Below are positions 1 through 33,010 of a stretch of 64,000 nt of DNA, piece after piece. The stretch's first letter is position 1. Every line of letters begins with the position of its first letter. Source of the DNA: Cristatella mucedo. Taxonomy: Eukaryota; Bryozoa; Phylactolaemata; Cristatellidae. The position numbers and the translations under genes were made by a program. The DNA lies in the NCBI GenBank assembly GCA_009760855.2, contig WPIO01000136.1:681001-745000 (forward strand), in the 5' to 3' direction. The notes below the pieces were generated by a model. The model was not told where the DNA came from and searched no databases. It saw nothing but the letters and a program-made list of their open reading frames with translations.

Positions 1-2220
1 ACGGGCGACGGGGGGGGGGGGCACCGTTGCTTAGAATTTGCCCAACTTGCCCACGTGTATTGCTTTCGAGTTCGATGATGTTAGTACACAGATCGCACTA
101 ATTAATTATATCTCAGCTAAGTGTATTTGCAGCCAATAGTCTCCTCTGCTAACTGAGATGCCCCTTGGGAAGAAGTCAGGGACTCAGTGCCAGTTTATAG
201 TCAACGAAATTCCAAGAGCTGCCACTCTTCCGGCGTCAATGCTGTAACTAATTAGCCGTACTCACTCGGTCTACTTCTTCGATTTTCTCCAGTGGCTAAT
301 CTAGATAAGCTGTATGCAGCTGTGCTATTCTGCTATTCTTAGGAGCCCCGTGCCAGATAGGACTCTTCATGCAACATTGCCGAGTAACGAGTGCTGTGTG
401 TAGTTTCTAGTGTCGCACCTGGTTGATGAAAGGTAACAAAACGATTTAGTAGTACGGCACTTAATGACTCAAATGTAGTGAAATTACGTCAAGGATAAAA
501 AACTAGCAATTTTTGAAAAAGGAAGGAAAGCCTGATCATTGTGCTGAGAAAAGGGACTTACACAGTCCGGCCGGCACTGAGCAGCATTTTACTTTTGTTT
601 TTATAATTGTTGCTTTGCGTTCAGATTATGGACATGCAGTTTTATATTATATTTGGAGATTTTTTCACTTGTTGATGTGCTAGTGCGAGCGATGATTGTT
701 TTAGTAGGCCTGCTCACATTCGATTGCTGCCGTGCAGTGCCGAGACGTAGATGTCATACGCAGCCCTGAAAATGCAATTGTTAAAGACAGTCGCGAGGGC
801 TGCAAGGAACTTTCCGGCCATACTTTCTTTGGTGGAGTGTTTCAACTCAGAAGTACAGCATCGAGGTTAGTGAAATGGCCGTCTCCCACCATATTGAGGT
901 CATTGACCTGAACAGTTGGTCTGTTGTGCCATTCGATTGGAAAGACATGTTGCCATGTTGAAGTACTGTACGAGGCAGCGGTAGAGGCAGCAAGGAGCGT
1001 AACTAAGCCTTATAGTACGGTAGCTTGTAAGAAGTGTCTTGAACTGAAGTCACTGTTTTAAGCAGTGGTTGGACCAGGGCAAATACTTCTGGATTACTTA
1101 ATCAAACTCGGTGCATTGGTCGCCAAGATGGGCTACCCAGTTGAAATTAAAAAGCGTGTGAATAAGTTGCGTTGAGTTCTTGGGGTGCTCACCATCAAGC
1201 GAATTGCAGGAATTTAATTTGGATATAGCAAGTGTGCGAGCCTATCATTCTGGTCAGATAGTTCTCTTAAGAAGCATTAGTATGATGCCGGAGGATTTTT
1301 AAGCTGTCTGTGACTCGTATGCGCTGCCAGTGGAGCCGTGCGTGTCGTAGAGAAGTTTTGTCAACGTCTTGAATGTGGACTACGACTGCAACACCTCATA
1401 TCAGCTGAGATGCAGCCCTACCTGTTCGATTACATGACTGAGCATGCATCCGTCACCAGATCGCCGGGTGTAGCTCTGTTTATTTTCTGCTTAGGTATTG
1501 CACTCCAGTCAGCCTAGCAGAAAGCTCCCTTAAACGCAATTCATGGTGGTCCTGGAAACGCAGCATGCAACGCCTGAAGGATGTGCAGGGCCTGCGAAGC
1601 TTTCGGTTGAACGTTGTCTCGCTATCATGTCATTCGTGTCAGCGTGAATTGCGAGACTATTTCTTTAATTAGATATACAGAAGATCCGTGTGCAAGAAGC
1701 AACTGTGGTCTACACGTCAGTTCAGCTCTAATCGTGCGGTTCTGGCCAGTCTAGTTGGGTCCTCACTTGTCCAGTTGTTGAAAGCAGCGTCTTGCCACCT
1801 GTGAGAAGTGGAAACTGAGCGTATGAAACAGCAAGACGGGTCAGACACGCAGAGCGGCTTGCTTGCTAACGATCTAGTGCGTTATTATCGACGACGAGGC
1901 GATCTGCAAAAGCAGGTATCTCAGCTGGTCGACCGGCGGACAACATGCGAGACCTAACTTAAGACGCTAATCGTTCCACGGGGCTTAACAATGAGACCTC
2001 GCCAAGTTGTAGCCTCACGAAGCAGGAAATCTGGCTTGTTTTTAGACAATGATGTCGAAAGTACTATGACTGGTACGCACTGTTGTCGACATCATTGCGT
2101 GCAAGATTGGCTGAGGTGACATTAGTTTGGTTGAGTCCCCAGTAATGTGCATTGTCGCCCCAACGTCTTAATCACTACCTGTTCATGCGTCTTTTCACGC
2201 GTGATCATGTAGTTTTGTTA
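1..2220. other. Flanking DNA, no gene recognised
   Basis: I see no long reading frame, RNA gene or familiar mobile element here. Short protein-like stretches in the plus direction around 1150-1400 are broken by stops and match nothing I recognise; they could be a very old retroelement. The block lies beyond the 3' end of myosin copy A. Confidence 0.4.
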
Positions 2221-2224
2221 CAGA

Positions 2225-2440
2225 ATCTATGGAAGCAGAGGATAGACGGTGAGAAAACGAGAGGGAAAGACGCGCACACTGAGTTGCTAAGAAAGCCAGG
2301 CAGAGAGCCTGTGAAAGGGTGACTCAGAGAAGAGAGCTGAGACATAGAGAGAGCAGAGAGCTGAGACAGTGAGCGGAGGCAGTGAGACGAGACGGAGACG
2401 ACGAAACGTGAAGGGAAGGGAAGATATAGGGATATACCAG
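2225..2440. repeat. Purine-rich GA low-complexity tract
   Basis: The plus strand is almost all A and G, with many GAGAGA and imperfect copies of a GAGCTGAGACA-like word. It is a degenerate simple repeat; short frames on the opposite strand are artefacts of it. Confidence 0.75.
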
Positions 2441-2877
2441 ATTCGTGCACGGACGTTTACAGATAAAGCGAAAGAGAGATAGCAGGATAATGATACTAGC
2501 GTGTCTATGCGTGAACAGGCATATACAGTATGTATATATACAGGTATATACGTGTATCTGTATGTATGTAAATGCATACAGCAGAGCACTCCTAGGAGCT
2601 ATGATTGATTGAACTGAAATTCTAGCTGAGGTTCCTAAAGAATTCCAGAATCACTTTAGTATACGCTCATCACCTTCAGCACCGATGGCTGCGATAGCAT
2701 ACCAGCTTCACTATTGCATATCAGTTGCAGTTGATTAGTGATGGCGGCTTACTCTGCCACGTGATAAACCCGGGGTTGCTTTACAGTAGTGCAGTAGTAG
2801 TACACAGCAAGCGAGGAGTGGAGGAGGCAAGAATGATGTAGACAGAGAGAGAAGGGAGGGAGGGACCATCTTACAGT

Positions 2878-2879
<2 letters not shown>

Positions 2880-2960
<81 letters not shown>

Positions 2961-2988
2961 ACCACACACACGCACACTCGCGCGCGCA

Positions 2989-3035
<47 letters not shown>

Positions 3036-3072
3036 CACATACACACACATATATATACATACATACATACGC
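2880..3072. repeat. Compound (AC)n / (AT)n microsatellite
   Basis: A run of about 70 bases of AC repeat is followed by degenerate ACAC, then an uninterrupted AT run (about 2992-3030), then CATA/CACA words. Histidine- and cysteine-rich frames here come only from the repeat. It lies about 300 bp past the stop codon of myosin copy A. Confidence 0.95.
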
Positions 3073-3360
3073 AGGTATATACGTAGGTGTTCAAACATCG
3101 GCATTTACCTTGCCACCAGACCTAGCTTCTTTTCTCACACTGTCTCGGGAAAAGATGGCTTAGGCTGAACGTGCATGAATGGCTTTCGAACTACATTCCG
3201 TCTGCATCAGGCGCGAGTCGAACCGCCTGCCTCTCGCTACAAGCGACCCTGCACGAACGGCTTAGGTTGGAAATAGCAACCCACTCGTAGTTCCAAAGGA
3301 AAGGGCTACGCGTAAATAAGTATTTGGCGACCGCTACCTCACCTTGCCTCGTGCTCGTCT

Positions 3361-22813
<19,453 letters not shown>

Positions 22814-23573
22814 GGTCAGGTGCGTACGCTCGAATCAGTCCGCCCAAACGAAGAAACGAAAGTCGGGGAGAGTCGGTGTGCGCTGAGCGGAAAAGCTGCT
22901 CTGTTCCGTAGCCTGCGTCGGAAACACGTACGAGATTGCAGAATGATTGCGTCTCGAGGAGGCTGGTAAACGATATGCGGCGGATGTAATCGGCGGCTCC
23001 TTTAACTGGCGGCGCGAGGCCGGCGAGCGGATGCGGTCATAATGCAGCGCTTCCTTCCCTCGCTGCACTAATCGCTGAGCTGGCGAGCGATCGCGCGCGC
23101 GCCAATCGCACATCGCGATCCCCTAGCTAGCTGCACAATCTTGACCTCGCTCCTCGCGGCCATTACGGGGGGGGCTACGGGAACGGAAGGCTTCGCCCAC
23201 CCCCCCCCCGCCTTGCGGCGCCGGCGCGCCGGAGGCAGCGCCAGCTCAGACGCGCGGCGGCGCCGACGGCCCGCTAATCGCTGCGTCGCCGGCACCGCCG
23301 CGGCCTGCTCTGCTCATGCGATACTCCGAGCAAAGTCGCTCCTCTGGGGCGAGCGCATTTGCGAGCCTGCAGCAGCGAGCGAGCCAGCTTCGGTGAGCGC
23401 TACCCTCCGGAGCGACTGTACCGCCGCCGCATTGCGATCGAAGCTCTAGCGCCGACGGAGCGGCGCTCTCGCGCTCTCGGCGATCGCGTGGCGTCACGCG
23501 CCGCCTCAAAGCAGGTGAACGCGTCTGCCGCTTGCTGCCGCCGCTGCACTCACCGCCGCTTGCTGCCGCCGCC
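22814..23573 (-). other. Probable 5' UTR / leader intron of copy A
   Basis: GC-rich DNA between the proposed first exon and the ATG. It has no conserved coding exon and no likeness to the region upstream of copy B. Long frames here are products of high GC content. Confidence 0.4.
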
Positions 23574-23750
23574 GCTAAACCGGAGTGTACCCACAATTCG
23601 GCGCGCGCTTCTATATAGGCGACGTCGGCCGCCGAGGGAAAGTAATGGACGGAAGATGCCTTCGTTTTCTATTGGTCCGCCAAAAAAGTTTGTGAGGAAG
23701 GGCAGTGGCGGAGTGGCAGTTGCGGCTGCTCACGGCCTTACCCTTTATGG
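23574..23750 (-). promoter_or_regulatory. Probable core promoter of myosin copy A
   Basis: Read on the minus strand: a CArG-like CC(A/T)6GG box with one mismatch (23741-23750), CCAAT (23671-23675), TATATAG (23612-23618), then CTCCGGTTTAGC about 30 bp downstream (around 23574-23585) as the likely start region. The same four elements occur in the same order and at almost the same spacing before copy B. A GTGAGT donor follows (exon edge 23554), suggesting a short non-coding first exon and an intron before the ATG. Experimental support is lacking. Confidence 0.5.
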
Positions 23751-24351
23751 GTTGTGGATGGTCCCCGACGACGCACCTGCCCTCGCTAGCACTCGCCGTC
23801 GCACCACGAGTGAACGACGGAACGCGCGCGAGGCGGCGGCGGCGGCGTCATTCAGCTCCCTCCGATCGTCTCGTCCCGTACGCGAGAACGGTCGGACGGA
23901 AGGACTGCAGCAGGCGTGGTAAAGCCACTAGCTGGCCACGAAAGCTTTTTTCGAGAAATATTAATGTTGCAGTTGATCGGCGTACTCCTTAGCAGCACGA
24001 GACTCTGCCGCCTTCGTGCGCGCAGCAGCCAAACGAACAGTTCTGGAGCTCCGAGCGTAGCAGCCGTATAAATTTCGCTGCGGTCGCTGAATATGATGAC
24101 CGCGCCGTCGCTCGTGTAGAGGGGCGGACCGGAGCAGGGCGGGGCGTCGGGCGCGCGCTCGCCGGGCGTGGCCGCGAGCGGGCGACTTGTCTTACGAGCC
24201 GTTGCCCTCCCTGAGTTTCTTTTGACGACGTCGGCAGGAAGTGGCCGGCTGTTATATCCCCGCAGCACCACGCATCCGCGCATCATCGCCGGGCTCACTT
24301 TGTACGCACTTATCGTGCCGCGCCGGCGCGAGGGTCGCTCGTAAGCGACTG

Positions 24352-24500
<149 letters not shown>

Positions 24501-25534
24501 ATCCAATGAGCCTTGCTTACATTCTGGCATCTCAGCACAAAATCGATTTCTCCTGGTGAAGGGTTGACGACGTTCGTTATTCTCTCGTGAAAGGCTCTTA
24601 CGGACAGTAGGCGGAAAAATGGCTACAGCGTGGCTTAAATCAATTTCACGATTTTTCCTGCCAGTAAGCACTAAAATGTATATACAATTGTTTAAATGAC
24701 CCAATCCAACTTCCCCCTCCAGATAACACTCATTTCGTTACAAATCTGTAATGAAGTATTAGGATTGAAGATATGAAGAAGAATTTTTCAACTTTAATAT
24801 AGAAAAAGATGTCCCATCTCAGTCTTAATTGTACTAGTTTATGGACAAATAGTATCTGGCAATGTTAGGAGTATGGCATGTTTAAATTAAATGAAGGCTA
24901 GGCATGCAATTCAATTCATTAGCATATTAGTCAAATTCTGTCCAACGATTGGTATTATTCATTTTGTAAACCATTTAGACGTTTTTCACGTCATAATAGT
25001 ATTTAGAGCAATACCAACTGTCTCCATTGAAGGAGTTAAATCTCAAATCAAAAAGGTAAAGCAATATATGATCAATCATGATTTTAAGTTAGTATCCAAG
25101 ATATTCGACGAATTATCTGACAATTATGTCACTCAAGATGAGTTCAACTCTGTAGTTAATGCAGATTGAATTGAATCTCCAGCAACACATAATCCTGCTT
25201 AGTTTCCTGTCACTCGTCTATTCCAAGCAAATTTTTAAAGTAAATTAAGAAAGTACCTGAATGGCTGTAGATTCGTTATCATTATTCTAACAACTTGATG
25301 TAATGCGAGTGACCAATCTGGTCATGTCTTTCTCTCACTCTCCATTTAGTCGTACTCTCCCTGATCTGGTTCGAAGAAATATTTTACTTTAGTTCCTAAC
25401 TCCAGCAACTTTTTTTATTTTACAACTTTTCGTTTGTAAATTGGTTTATGCAATTTAACTTTTTTCTATTTTATTGACTTAATTGGTGCTTTTTAATTTA
25501 TTATTGTGACAATATTTTTTCAATTAATGATCAT
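24501..25534 (+). other. AT-rich spacer with a decayed reading frame
   Basis: Base composition switches abruptly from GC-rich to AT-rich. A plus-strand frame at about 25040-25168 (SQIKKVKQYMINHDFKLVSK and onward to NSVVNAD) looks protein-like and continues past single stops. I do not recognise it; in style it resembles the other AT-rich remnants at 27-46 kb. Confidence 0.35.
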
Positions 25535-26556
25535 AATAATACATTTGATATAGCGCCCATAGAGACCTCAATCTCTTTCTAGGCACTTTAAATTTGCTGC
25601 AAAGGAAGCGCGATTGAATGGTTAGTGGTAGCATGAGCTAAACAATATATATAAGCTAAACAACATATATAGCTAAACAACAAAAATAATATGATAAGGA
25701 GTTACAAGCACAGGGTCAGCATGACAGTGTGTTTGGCGGCAGCATGCACTGTGTCAGCACATATAAGCACATCAAGGTCAAATCACAGGGACCCACTAAA
25801 TGCTTAGATAAATAGATGCGTTTTTAGTTTCTTTTTAAGTGTGGTCAAGTCAGGATATGTCTTGGTGCAAGTCGGAAGTGATTTTCAGGCTTTGGGAGAA
25901 TACGAACTTAAGGCATGGTCTCCAACGGATTTTCGGTTTGTACGGGGTATAGGTAAACAATTAAATTCCGAAGAGCGGGTGTTACGATGTTTAGCCTGGA
26001 GGGGAGTCGATCTGATAGTTAGTCTTGGGACCAAAGAATCATGGGACCTAAAAGTGAGGGACAGTACCTTGAATACGATGCGTTGCTTGAATGTGAGCCT
26101 GTGCAGGTCGGCGAGAAGTGGTGTGGTGTGGCAACTGCGACACTCACGATAGACAAGCCTAGCTGCAGAGTTTTGCACCAGCTTAAGCAACTGATTGCAA
26201 AAGCTGGTAGACCAGCAAGCAGTGAGTTACAGAAGTCAAGATGGGATGTCACAAATGCATGGACGAATTTAGATGTGGTATCCCTGTCTACACAAGCCCA
26301 AATTTCAGCAATATGTAGCTGGAAGTAGGCCGATATGGCTGTGGAGCTGACGTGGTCGTCTAATGATAGGTAGCTTTGGAACATGAATCCCAGATTTCGT
26401 GCAAATTCAACAGGAGATATACTGGAAGGGCCGAATGTGGGCATCAACGTCTCCAATTTCTGTATCGCACTTGGTTTGCCCATAACTAATAAGTTGGTTT
26501 CATCATCGTTCAATGTAAGAAAGATTGCTGCCATCCATGTGCGGATGTCAATCTAT
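25535..26556 (-). mobile_element. LINE family B fragment (3' third)
   Basis: Encodes, with some breaks, [42 protein letters not shown] and PKAWNSLPT, the region after the RT active site in L2/CR1-like LINEs. The family B 3' end, with its TAGCGCCC..GAGA...TCTC..AGGCACTTTA hairpin sequence, lies at 25540-25595. The copy is 5'-truncated. Confidence 0.85.
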
Positions 26557-26835
26557 TCTTAATTATTTTCCGAAACTAAAGCTAATTCTAATTCTTTTTT
26601 ATATTGATAAAGAAAGTTTTTTCTGCCCAGTCAATTGTTTCGATCATCGCGACGTGACGTGACGTGACGCGCTTATTAGTAGCTTCAATCAATCGAACTC
26701 GGTGATTTTTCATCGTGAATCAGGCACCTTTGAATTCAGATCCGGGATCTAATCGTCTTCTGAGGCCATCGATCAATTCACTTTCAGAGTAAATCTTGAC
26801 GGCACCTCATTTTTAGCCTCAGTTTTCAATTCCTT

Positions 26836-26846
26836 ATATATATATA

Positions 26847-26934
<88 letters not shown>

Positions 26935-26955
26935 TATATATATATATATATATAT
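26836..26955. repeat. (TA)n microsatellite
   Basis: About 120 bp of almost pure TA with isolated TGAATA interruptions near both ends. Confidence 0.97.
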
Positions 26956-27129
26956 TCATTATATCTTATAAATATTATATCTATTATAGCTATTGGTAGC
27001 GTTGATGACATTTATTGCCTACTAGTACAGGTTATCTATTGTCAGTAGGCATTTAAATTATATCTGCTTGATGGCTACGGTTACGTTTACTCGCGCTGAA
27101 TAAGATCTGCTACAAATGTCTATATGTCG

Positions 27130-27310
27130 TTAGCCTTAACCAGTACGTAATGCGGTTGCTTTTCATGGCTTTGGCCATAAAGTTGTGGGTTCAAATCCTG
27201 CAGCGGGATCCTTTGCCGCTGCAAGCAGTGATGGCAGCATTTAAGGTTCTTCTGTCACTTTACAAGAGACTGTCAAAGCAACTAGTATTAATTTTGTTTA
27301 CTCCACTTAT
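27130..27310 (+). mobile_element. SINE-2 copy
   Basis: The B box GTGGGTTCAAATCC is followed by TTTGCCGCTGCAAGCAGTGA and CACTTTACAAGAGACTG, as in the copies at 7583 and 9556. Confidence 0.6.
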
Positions 27311-29040
27311 AGTTGATTTAGAATCGCACGAGCCTTCAAACTTTTCGTTTATTTAGCAAAAGGTAAGACATTTCTATTTTATGAATATAATATTCATGTA
27401 TGGATGTAATATATTTAATCGTCAGTATAGAAACTGTATAGCTATCAGTGTTATCTAAGAAGTAATATCCAGTTAGCAATCGGCTAAATAGTGCATAGTA
27501 TTTCATATTTATCCCAGATCCATTACAAATAGTATTGATTGCTCCAACATCTCCAGGTTGAGTGGTTTTATCTAATGTCTGCTACCTATTACCATCGTAG
27601 ATAGTCTAGTTATTTGAGAACTTATAGCTGTCTAATTATAAGTTCTAGATATGAGAATTATTGAATTGATAGGTCTAGGATTTATTTTTAATTGTAGTGC
27701 TCCACTATTTTTTTTGTGCTATCTAAATAATTTGTGTTTCGGCATCTTTATTTTTGAATACATTGGCTAGATTAGCTATTCAGTGATTTCCCATATCAAT
27801 GACGTCTCTGTTCAGCCCATTGTTCGTAACACAGAAAATTTCTGAAAGAAATTGAGATATGCGAGGCTACTATGGGTTCCAATGCGTTGGCCTTATAGCA
27901 AAACCATTCATGTTTATATCTTCCGTCATTATATCTCCTGTTTTTTACATAGCTATTCAATCAAGAAACACTAAAAGAGTCTCAAGAATTGACCCCGTTC
28001 CTAAATTTATTACTGTTCCTCCATAGAAATCCGCAGCTAACTAAAAAAATAACTTCTGGTAACCAAGAAGCTTGCATGAGCGCAAAGCCTGGTGACGGCA
28101 TCTGATGCTTTTACCAGATCTGAAAGATAGCGTATTTTATTGCCACCTTCATCTAAATAAGATAAGAAATCCATTTATTGTGGTCCCATATTGCCTTAGG
28201 TCAACTAAATTCATTGTTATCTATAAATTGAATAGTATTTTTAATCTAACTTTAGCTATTGGAACTGTCTTTTAAATCTACTTGGCAACTTTCTTTAACG
28301 ACACGTGGTAACTTCCATGATAAATAAAACTTGATATCGTACTCATTTTAACTATTTGCATTGTTCAAAAATCCCAAACTGGATATGAGGCTAAATTCAA
28401 AATAAAATTAACTTTCATCTTGAAGGAATGCTATGCAAAATCGCAAGTTAATGGTATATTCCTTTCTTTATCTGTAGGAGTTCTAATGGATACAGCTGTG
28501 AATTATTCAAACGGTTTTCCCTAAAGTTTTATCTCAGCGATACAAATTTTAATTCACAATGTTTACATTCATTTGCTCCCAGAATATGCATTAAAAGTGA
28601 ACATTGAGCAACGTATTGTGAAAAAAGTAATCATTAAACTATCTTACGATATCGTAGGCACTTGATTTCTACTAATTTTTTACATTCTATTACTCTGTTT
28701 AGACCAATGCGATAGCATTTGTCACTATTAAAGCCATTGTTTATATTTCATAGTCAGATCTTGTACTGTAATTTAACAACCTCTGCTGCTATACTTGCAA
28801 TCAAATTATCCAATAGTATTATTGCAGGAATCTTCAATGAAGTATTATTATCTATATGTTTTGGCTTTTCTACTCGCCATTTTTTAGTCTAGTTCAGTTT
28901 AATCTCCAAACACCAGGTTTAAACTGAGTAAATTGTACATTTAGCTTAATCCTATACTCAGTTTCATAAACGTTTTCAATGAATCCATTCCTTAAATCAT
29001 ATGAATTTGGTGTCAGTGTCTTTATTTATTTAGAATGGAT
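27311..29040. other. AT-rich tract, decayed
   Basis: Strongly AT-rich DNA with stop codons in all frames. Minus-strand fragments such as TPNSYDLRNGFIENVYETEY (around 29000) read like protein for short spans. Probably part of the same degraded element as 29045-29640. Confidence 0.35.
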
Positions 29041-29044
29041 ATTA

Positions 29045-29640
29045 CTGCATGCCCCTAAACCAATTTAAGTAAAAACCGCCATCCATTTCTGCCAAGTATC
29101 AGCTCTGCATGGTTATCCCAGATTGTAAGATAATGGATTATTACCTGGTTGGCGAATGCCTTGTTAAATTGTATTAGGATTTCAAGTGTGCTAGTATTTT
29201 TGTACCTCAATCTTAACCCGTTAGCTCAATTACACGGATTGGATATAGGTCTAGCCATTCTAGTTAGGTTATACCAACTGGATCTACTGCTTCATTTATA
29301 CCTAGATAATGCTTTCTGAATGCTTTAAAGTCAATGAAACTCTGTGAATACTGTCAATTAATGGATGGTAAACCATTTTCACTGATGAATAAATTGAATC
29401 TCCGATCGTTCTAACTGTAACATTTTTTATGTCAAGGTGTTTATATGTAAAGTACTTCCGAGGTAAACTTCTGACTTTTTCGGATTTTGTGCATCTACAA
29501 TCGACCATCTAACTTTATCTATATGTTCGAAATTGTTAAGTGATTTTACGAATTTGTTGGTACCGTGTTTCGTTTGACTGACAGAATTTTCTTTCGCATT
29601 TTTTAACTCTATAGTTTGAGTCCAGACTCTTTCCTTGTGA
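29045..29640 (-). pseudogene. Remnant resembling a virus-derived capsid-like protein
   Basis: On the minus strand a series of protein-like blocks follow each other with stops and frame changes between them. Examples are HLDIKNVTVRTIGDSIYSS (about 29375-29435), a block with SFIDFKAFRKHYLG (about 29290-29345), EWLDLYPIRVIE (about 29225-29260) and TLEILIQFNKAFANQVIIH (about 29130-29190). The block order and the ..YPI.V... / ..EI...FN......I.. pattern recall the C-terminal half of double-jelly-roll capsid-like proteins of Polinton/adintovirus-like elements in invertebrate genomes. That match is from memory and tentative. The remnant cannot be functional. Confidence 0.3.
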
Positions 29641-29649
29641 ATAAATTGT

Positions 29650-30240
29650 CTCCAAGTATCGGCCTAATGGTGGCCGATTTGAAGGGAGTTGCAGTGACCT
29701 CTTTTTCAAGAGAAACATTAAAAATATCGGTTATGGCTGGACTAAGCTTGTCTGCCAGCGAAGACAACAGATAAAATGATATATGGTCTTTAGGAGGCGA
29801 GCTATTTTTACTAAACCTAACAAGGTAGCCATATTGCCTGCTGAAACCTCAGAAAATCTCCTAAGCATGGTCACAGGTTGCGATTTAAAATTGCGTTAAT
29901 CGGAAGGGCCTTTATGAAGGCACGAATGCGCGAACTTTTCCCCTGAAGAAGGCTGAGAAAATTTCAAACGAGCCGTTAATATCTTGGAAGTGAGACCTCT
30001 CAGAATTGGCCAGAAAATTGTTCACCAGCCTAAAAGCCTGTTTTTAATCTGATTGGCATTAATCTGATTTAATCTGACTGGCAGGACTTCTTCAGTTTTT
30101 TGAGTGGAAAAATGAGCCTTTCCGACTTGTCTAAACACTTTGGTGTAGACTCAAAGGAGGTCTTTGAAATTGACTAGAGCCTCATCAGACACTTCCTAAA
30201 GAAGCAGCGTTTAAGCTCGAGCTTAAAGCAGCGCATCATT
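29650..30240 (-). mobile_element. LINE family A fragment
   Basis: The bases from GGCCGATTTGAAGGGAGTTG through GTTATGGCTGGACTAAGCTT and on to the CCTCAGAAAATCTCCTAAG region align with 16550-16765 of the LINE in copy A. It then extends further into the 5' part missing there (linker before the RT). Stops interrupt it. It appears to have landed in the capsid-like remnant. Confidence 0.75.
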
Positions 30241-32600
30241 TGAAGGTTTTTTGCGATCATGCCCTTCATCGTTCTCGTCTTTCATGTTCTTCATTCCTTT
30301 TCTTCTTTCTTTTTCGTCCGTGTGTCATGTGTATTTCATTTCTTAGCGGGGCATTCCATATCAGTAGTGTCTCTTTTAGGTTGGAGTTCAAGTAATTTCT
30401 TCTGCTGGTTAATCTCCGTACATTAACCAGCTGCCTTTAATGATCAAGCCGGTTAAACCAGTGATTACTGGAACCATTTTACCAACGCCCGTTAATACCT
30501 TACATATAGTCTCTAAGCCTCATCCGCCTTATTTTTCACCGGTTATATTTTTTCTTCCTTCCTTGCTTCGCATTGCTCTGCATCTCTATATAATTATTTT
30601 GAAATTCTATCGTGATAGCTATCACAATTATTGATAGATCATTTCGGTCAATTAAACTGAAAATTCAACGAACTTATTGAATCCAATTTGCCATATACAA
30701 ACGATAAGAACAGTGGATTTTCAAGGTGATATTCAATCGCTTGTATTTGATTAATGTCAGCTATATATCTTTTACAATTAAATGTAAGTGTCTAGAAAGA
30801 GATACAGTTCTTAAGGAGCGCTATAACAAGATTTTATTATTACTATTACTAAAATTATTGTTATTATTACTAGTAATAGGATTGCTAACAATTGAATATA
30901 ATCTTCAGTCTTCAGATGCATTTGATACCTAGTTTAAAATAGAATCTCCTAAATCACAATTTATTTTAATTTATTGTAAACTCCTTTGTTATCAAGTATC
31001 CTCATTGTATTCCACGCATTGTGGGTACCAGAAAAGTCGATTAATTTCTCAATGTGTTTATATCGGATTCCTTCTACAAAAAGGGGATCAAACGCAATCT
31101 GTTTATTTGAAGTAAAACCTAAATTTTTACCTAATAACTACATCGTATATTCTAGCTACAAAGATAATTATTTTATCATTGGAATCTATTGCAAACTAAA
31201 TTCCAGCTGATCCTTATACATTCTGATCTAATTAATTGCTTAATCCTTGTGATACTACACCATTAATCAACGGATTATTCAATGATGTTACTTGCCTAAT
31301 TGAATCATAGTTACCCGAAGGAACATTAGACCTACATTTTCCTGTCTATAATTCATTTTCAAAACCATAGTATGTCATTAGCTCTAGTCACCACATTGAA
31401 TATAATATTTTTTTATTAAGTAAAAACCTCAACTCTCTTAAGACCTATTTGGCAATGCTCCTTTTTGATTGCTTGAATGGGAAGATTCAACGTCCTAGTC
31501 CACTTAAAGACGTCCAAATAATCGATTATCTGTATTGAATTTTTATATTTGGAATAAAACTATAAATGATTATTCTCCACAGTCCGTACATTTTACATCA
31601 TGTTGGGTAGTGCTTATATTTGTATCAGTGACATTGTTTGAATTTAGTATTGAGTGATATCTAGTTATCATTGGTTCATATACCAAGAGAGATCAAGGAT
31701 TTAAGTCACGTGTAAAATTTGTATGAGTTTTTACTCATCTTCATTCAGATAACTACTTCCGTAGGGCAACTAAATACTATTGTATTAGTATCGAGCAATT
31801 TTCAGAAATAAATATTGAGTTTTCAGAGTACACTTTTGAATTTACAGTGCAAGTCTTTACGTCTACAATTTTCCCAGAAATCACTTCAAAGTTAGTTTCT
31901 GTTGAATAAGCTTGTTTACAGAATCATAATATTGTAGACATTGATGGTTCATAGCTGAGAATATCCAACCTCAACTCACATTTGAATCTTACAGGCAGTT
32001 ACTCCAGTCTGAGCTATAAGTAGCGTCAATGATTCCTATTTTGAAATCGTCTGATAGAGGTGCACACATTTTTTGGATTTTACTTTTAAATTTCTCTAAC
32101 TCTGAGAGTATCTTGAATCCAACAATAAAAAACGTGCATTTAATTTCAATTGCGTTACGTATTTTTATTGTAATTCAATTTTTTTTATCTGGGTGCATTT
32201 ATAAAATATCCAGCTTTCGAAATCTGAAAATAATTCTTCGGTGGATTCACCGATTTCAAAATATTTGTAGTTATATTCACTAATTTAGTTACATATATAT
32301 ATTGAGATTAAATAATATTATATTTACTCTAGAAACCTTTTATCTGTTACCCTTGCTTTTAGTAAATAGTCAACTAATGTGGTAACTAAATTCATGGCTT
32401 CACGATTGCTAACTGCTAGTTCACGAAGCCACAATATAATTTCTTAAGTAACTCAGATTCATTATGAACAACTAATGGCATTGCTATCAATTTGCTCAAG
32501 CCATTTAATTGTTTTCAATTAGTAATTTATCTTCCATATTCTTCAGTATTTTATGATATTCACTTAATTTCTTTTCCTTTGAAGTTGCTCGAATATTTTA
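30241..32600. other. AT-rich tract, no intact gene
   Basis: AT-rich with short broken frames on both strands; none is recognised. It continues the decayed element described at 29045-29640 and 32612-33010. Confidence 0.35.
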
Positions 32601-32611
32601 CTTGCTCTCTT

Positions 32612-33010
32612 TCAGCCATCTAAATCTTCAGTTTCTAACATATCCATTGCATTTCTTAATGCCACTTGACTTAAGAAATGTATAAGATCCATGTCTATAC
32701 AATAAAACAGGGTTTCGCGAGTTTTATCTACACTAATTGAATCTCTAATTTGTGTAGTTTCTATTGCATTTCTTTGCTCAATACTCACGGGAAGTTGATG
32801 TCTCATCGTTCCCAGTAAATTAATGCCTAGATTACCTTGACTATCAACAGTAGTTTTAATGTCTCTTTAATCAACTTGATCTCTTTTCATAATTTCATCC
32901 CGAGTTTTTGGATTTCAATATCATTCTATAGAATGGCAGAATGGCAGCACCACGTATCTCTTCCAGATACTTTAATGTTCGCTCATTGCCTAACGCTTCG
33001 TAAACACGTT
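32612..33010 (-). pseudogene. Unrecognised decayed reading frame
   Basis: A minus-strand frame begins near 33010 (LKERVYEALGNERTLKYLEE), is broken by several stops, and resumes as an uninterrupted 64-codon stretch at 32612-32806 containing SIEQRNAIETTQIRDSISVD and VALRNAMDMLETEDLDG. It looks like real but dead protein sequence. I do not know the family; it may belong to the same virus-like element. Confidence 0.35.

Noticed and set aside
2876-3163. His/Tyr-rich open frames across the (AC)n/(AT)n tract
   Set aside because: Pure microsatellite translation with no other coding signal.
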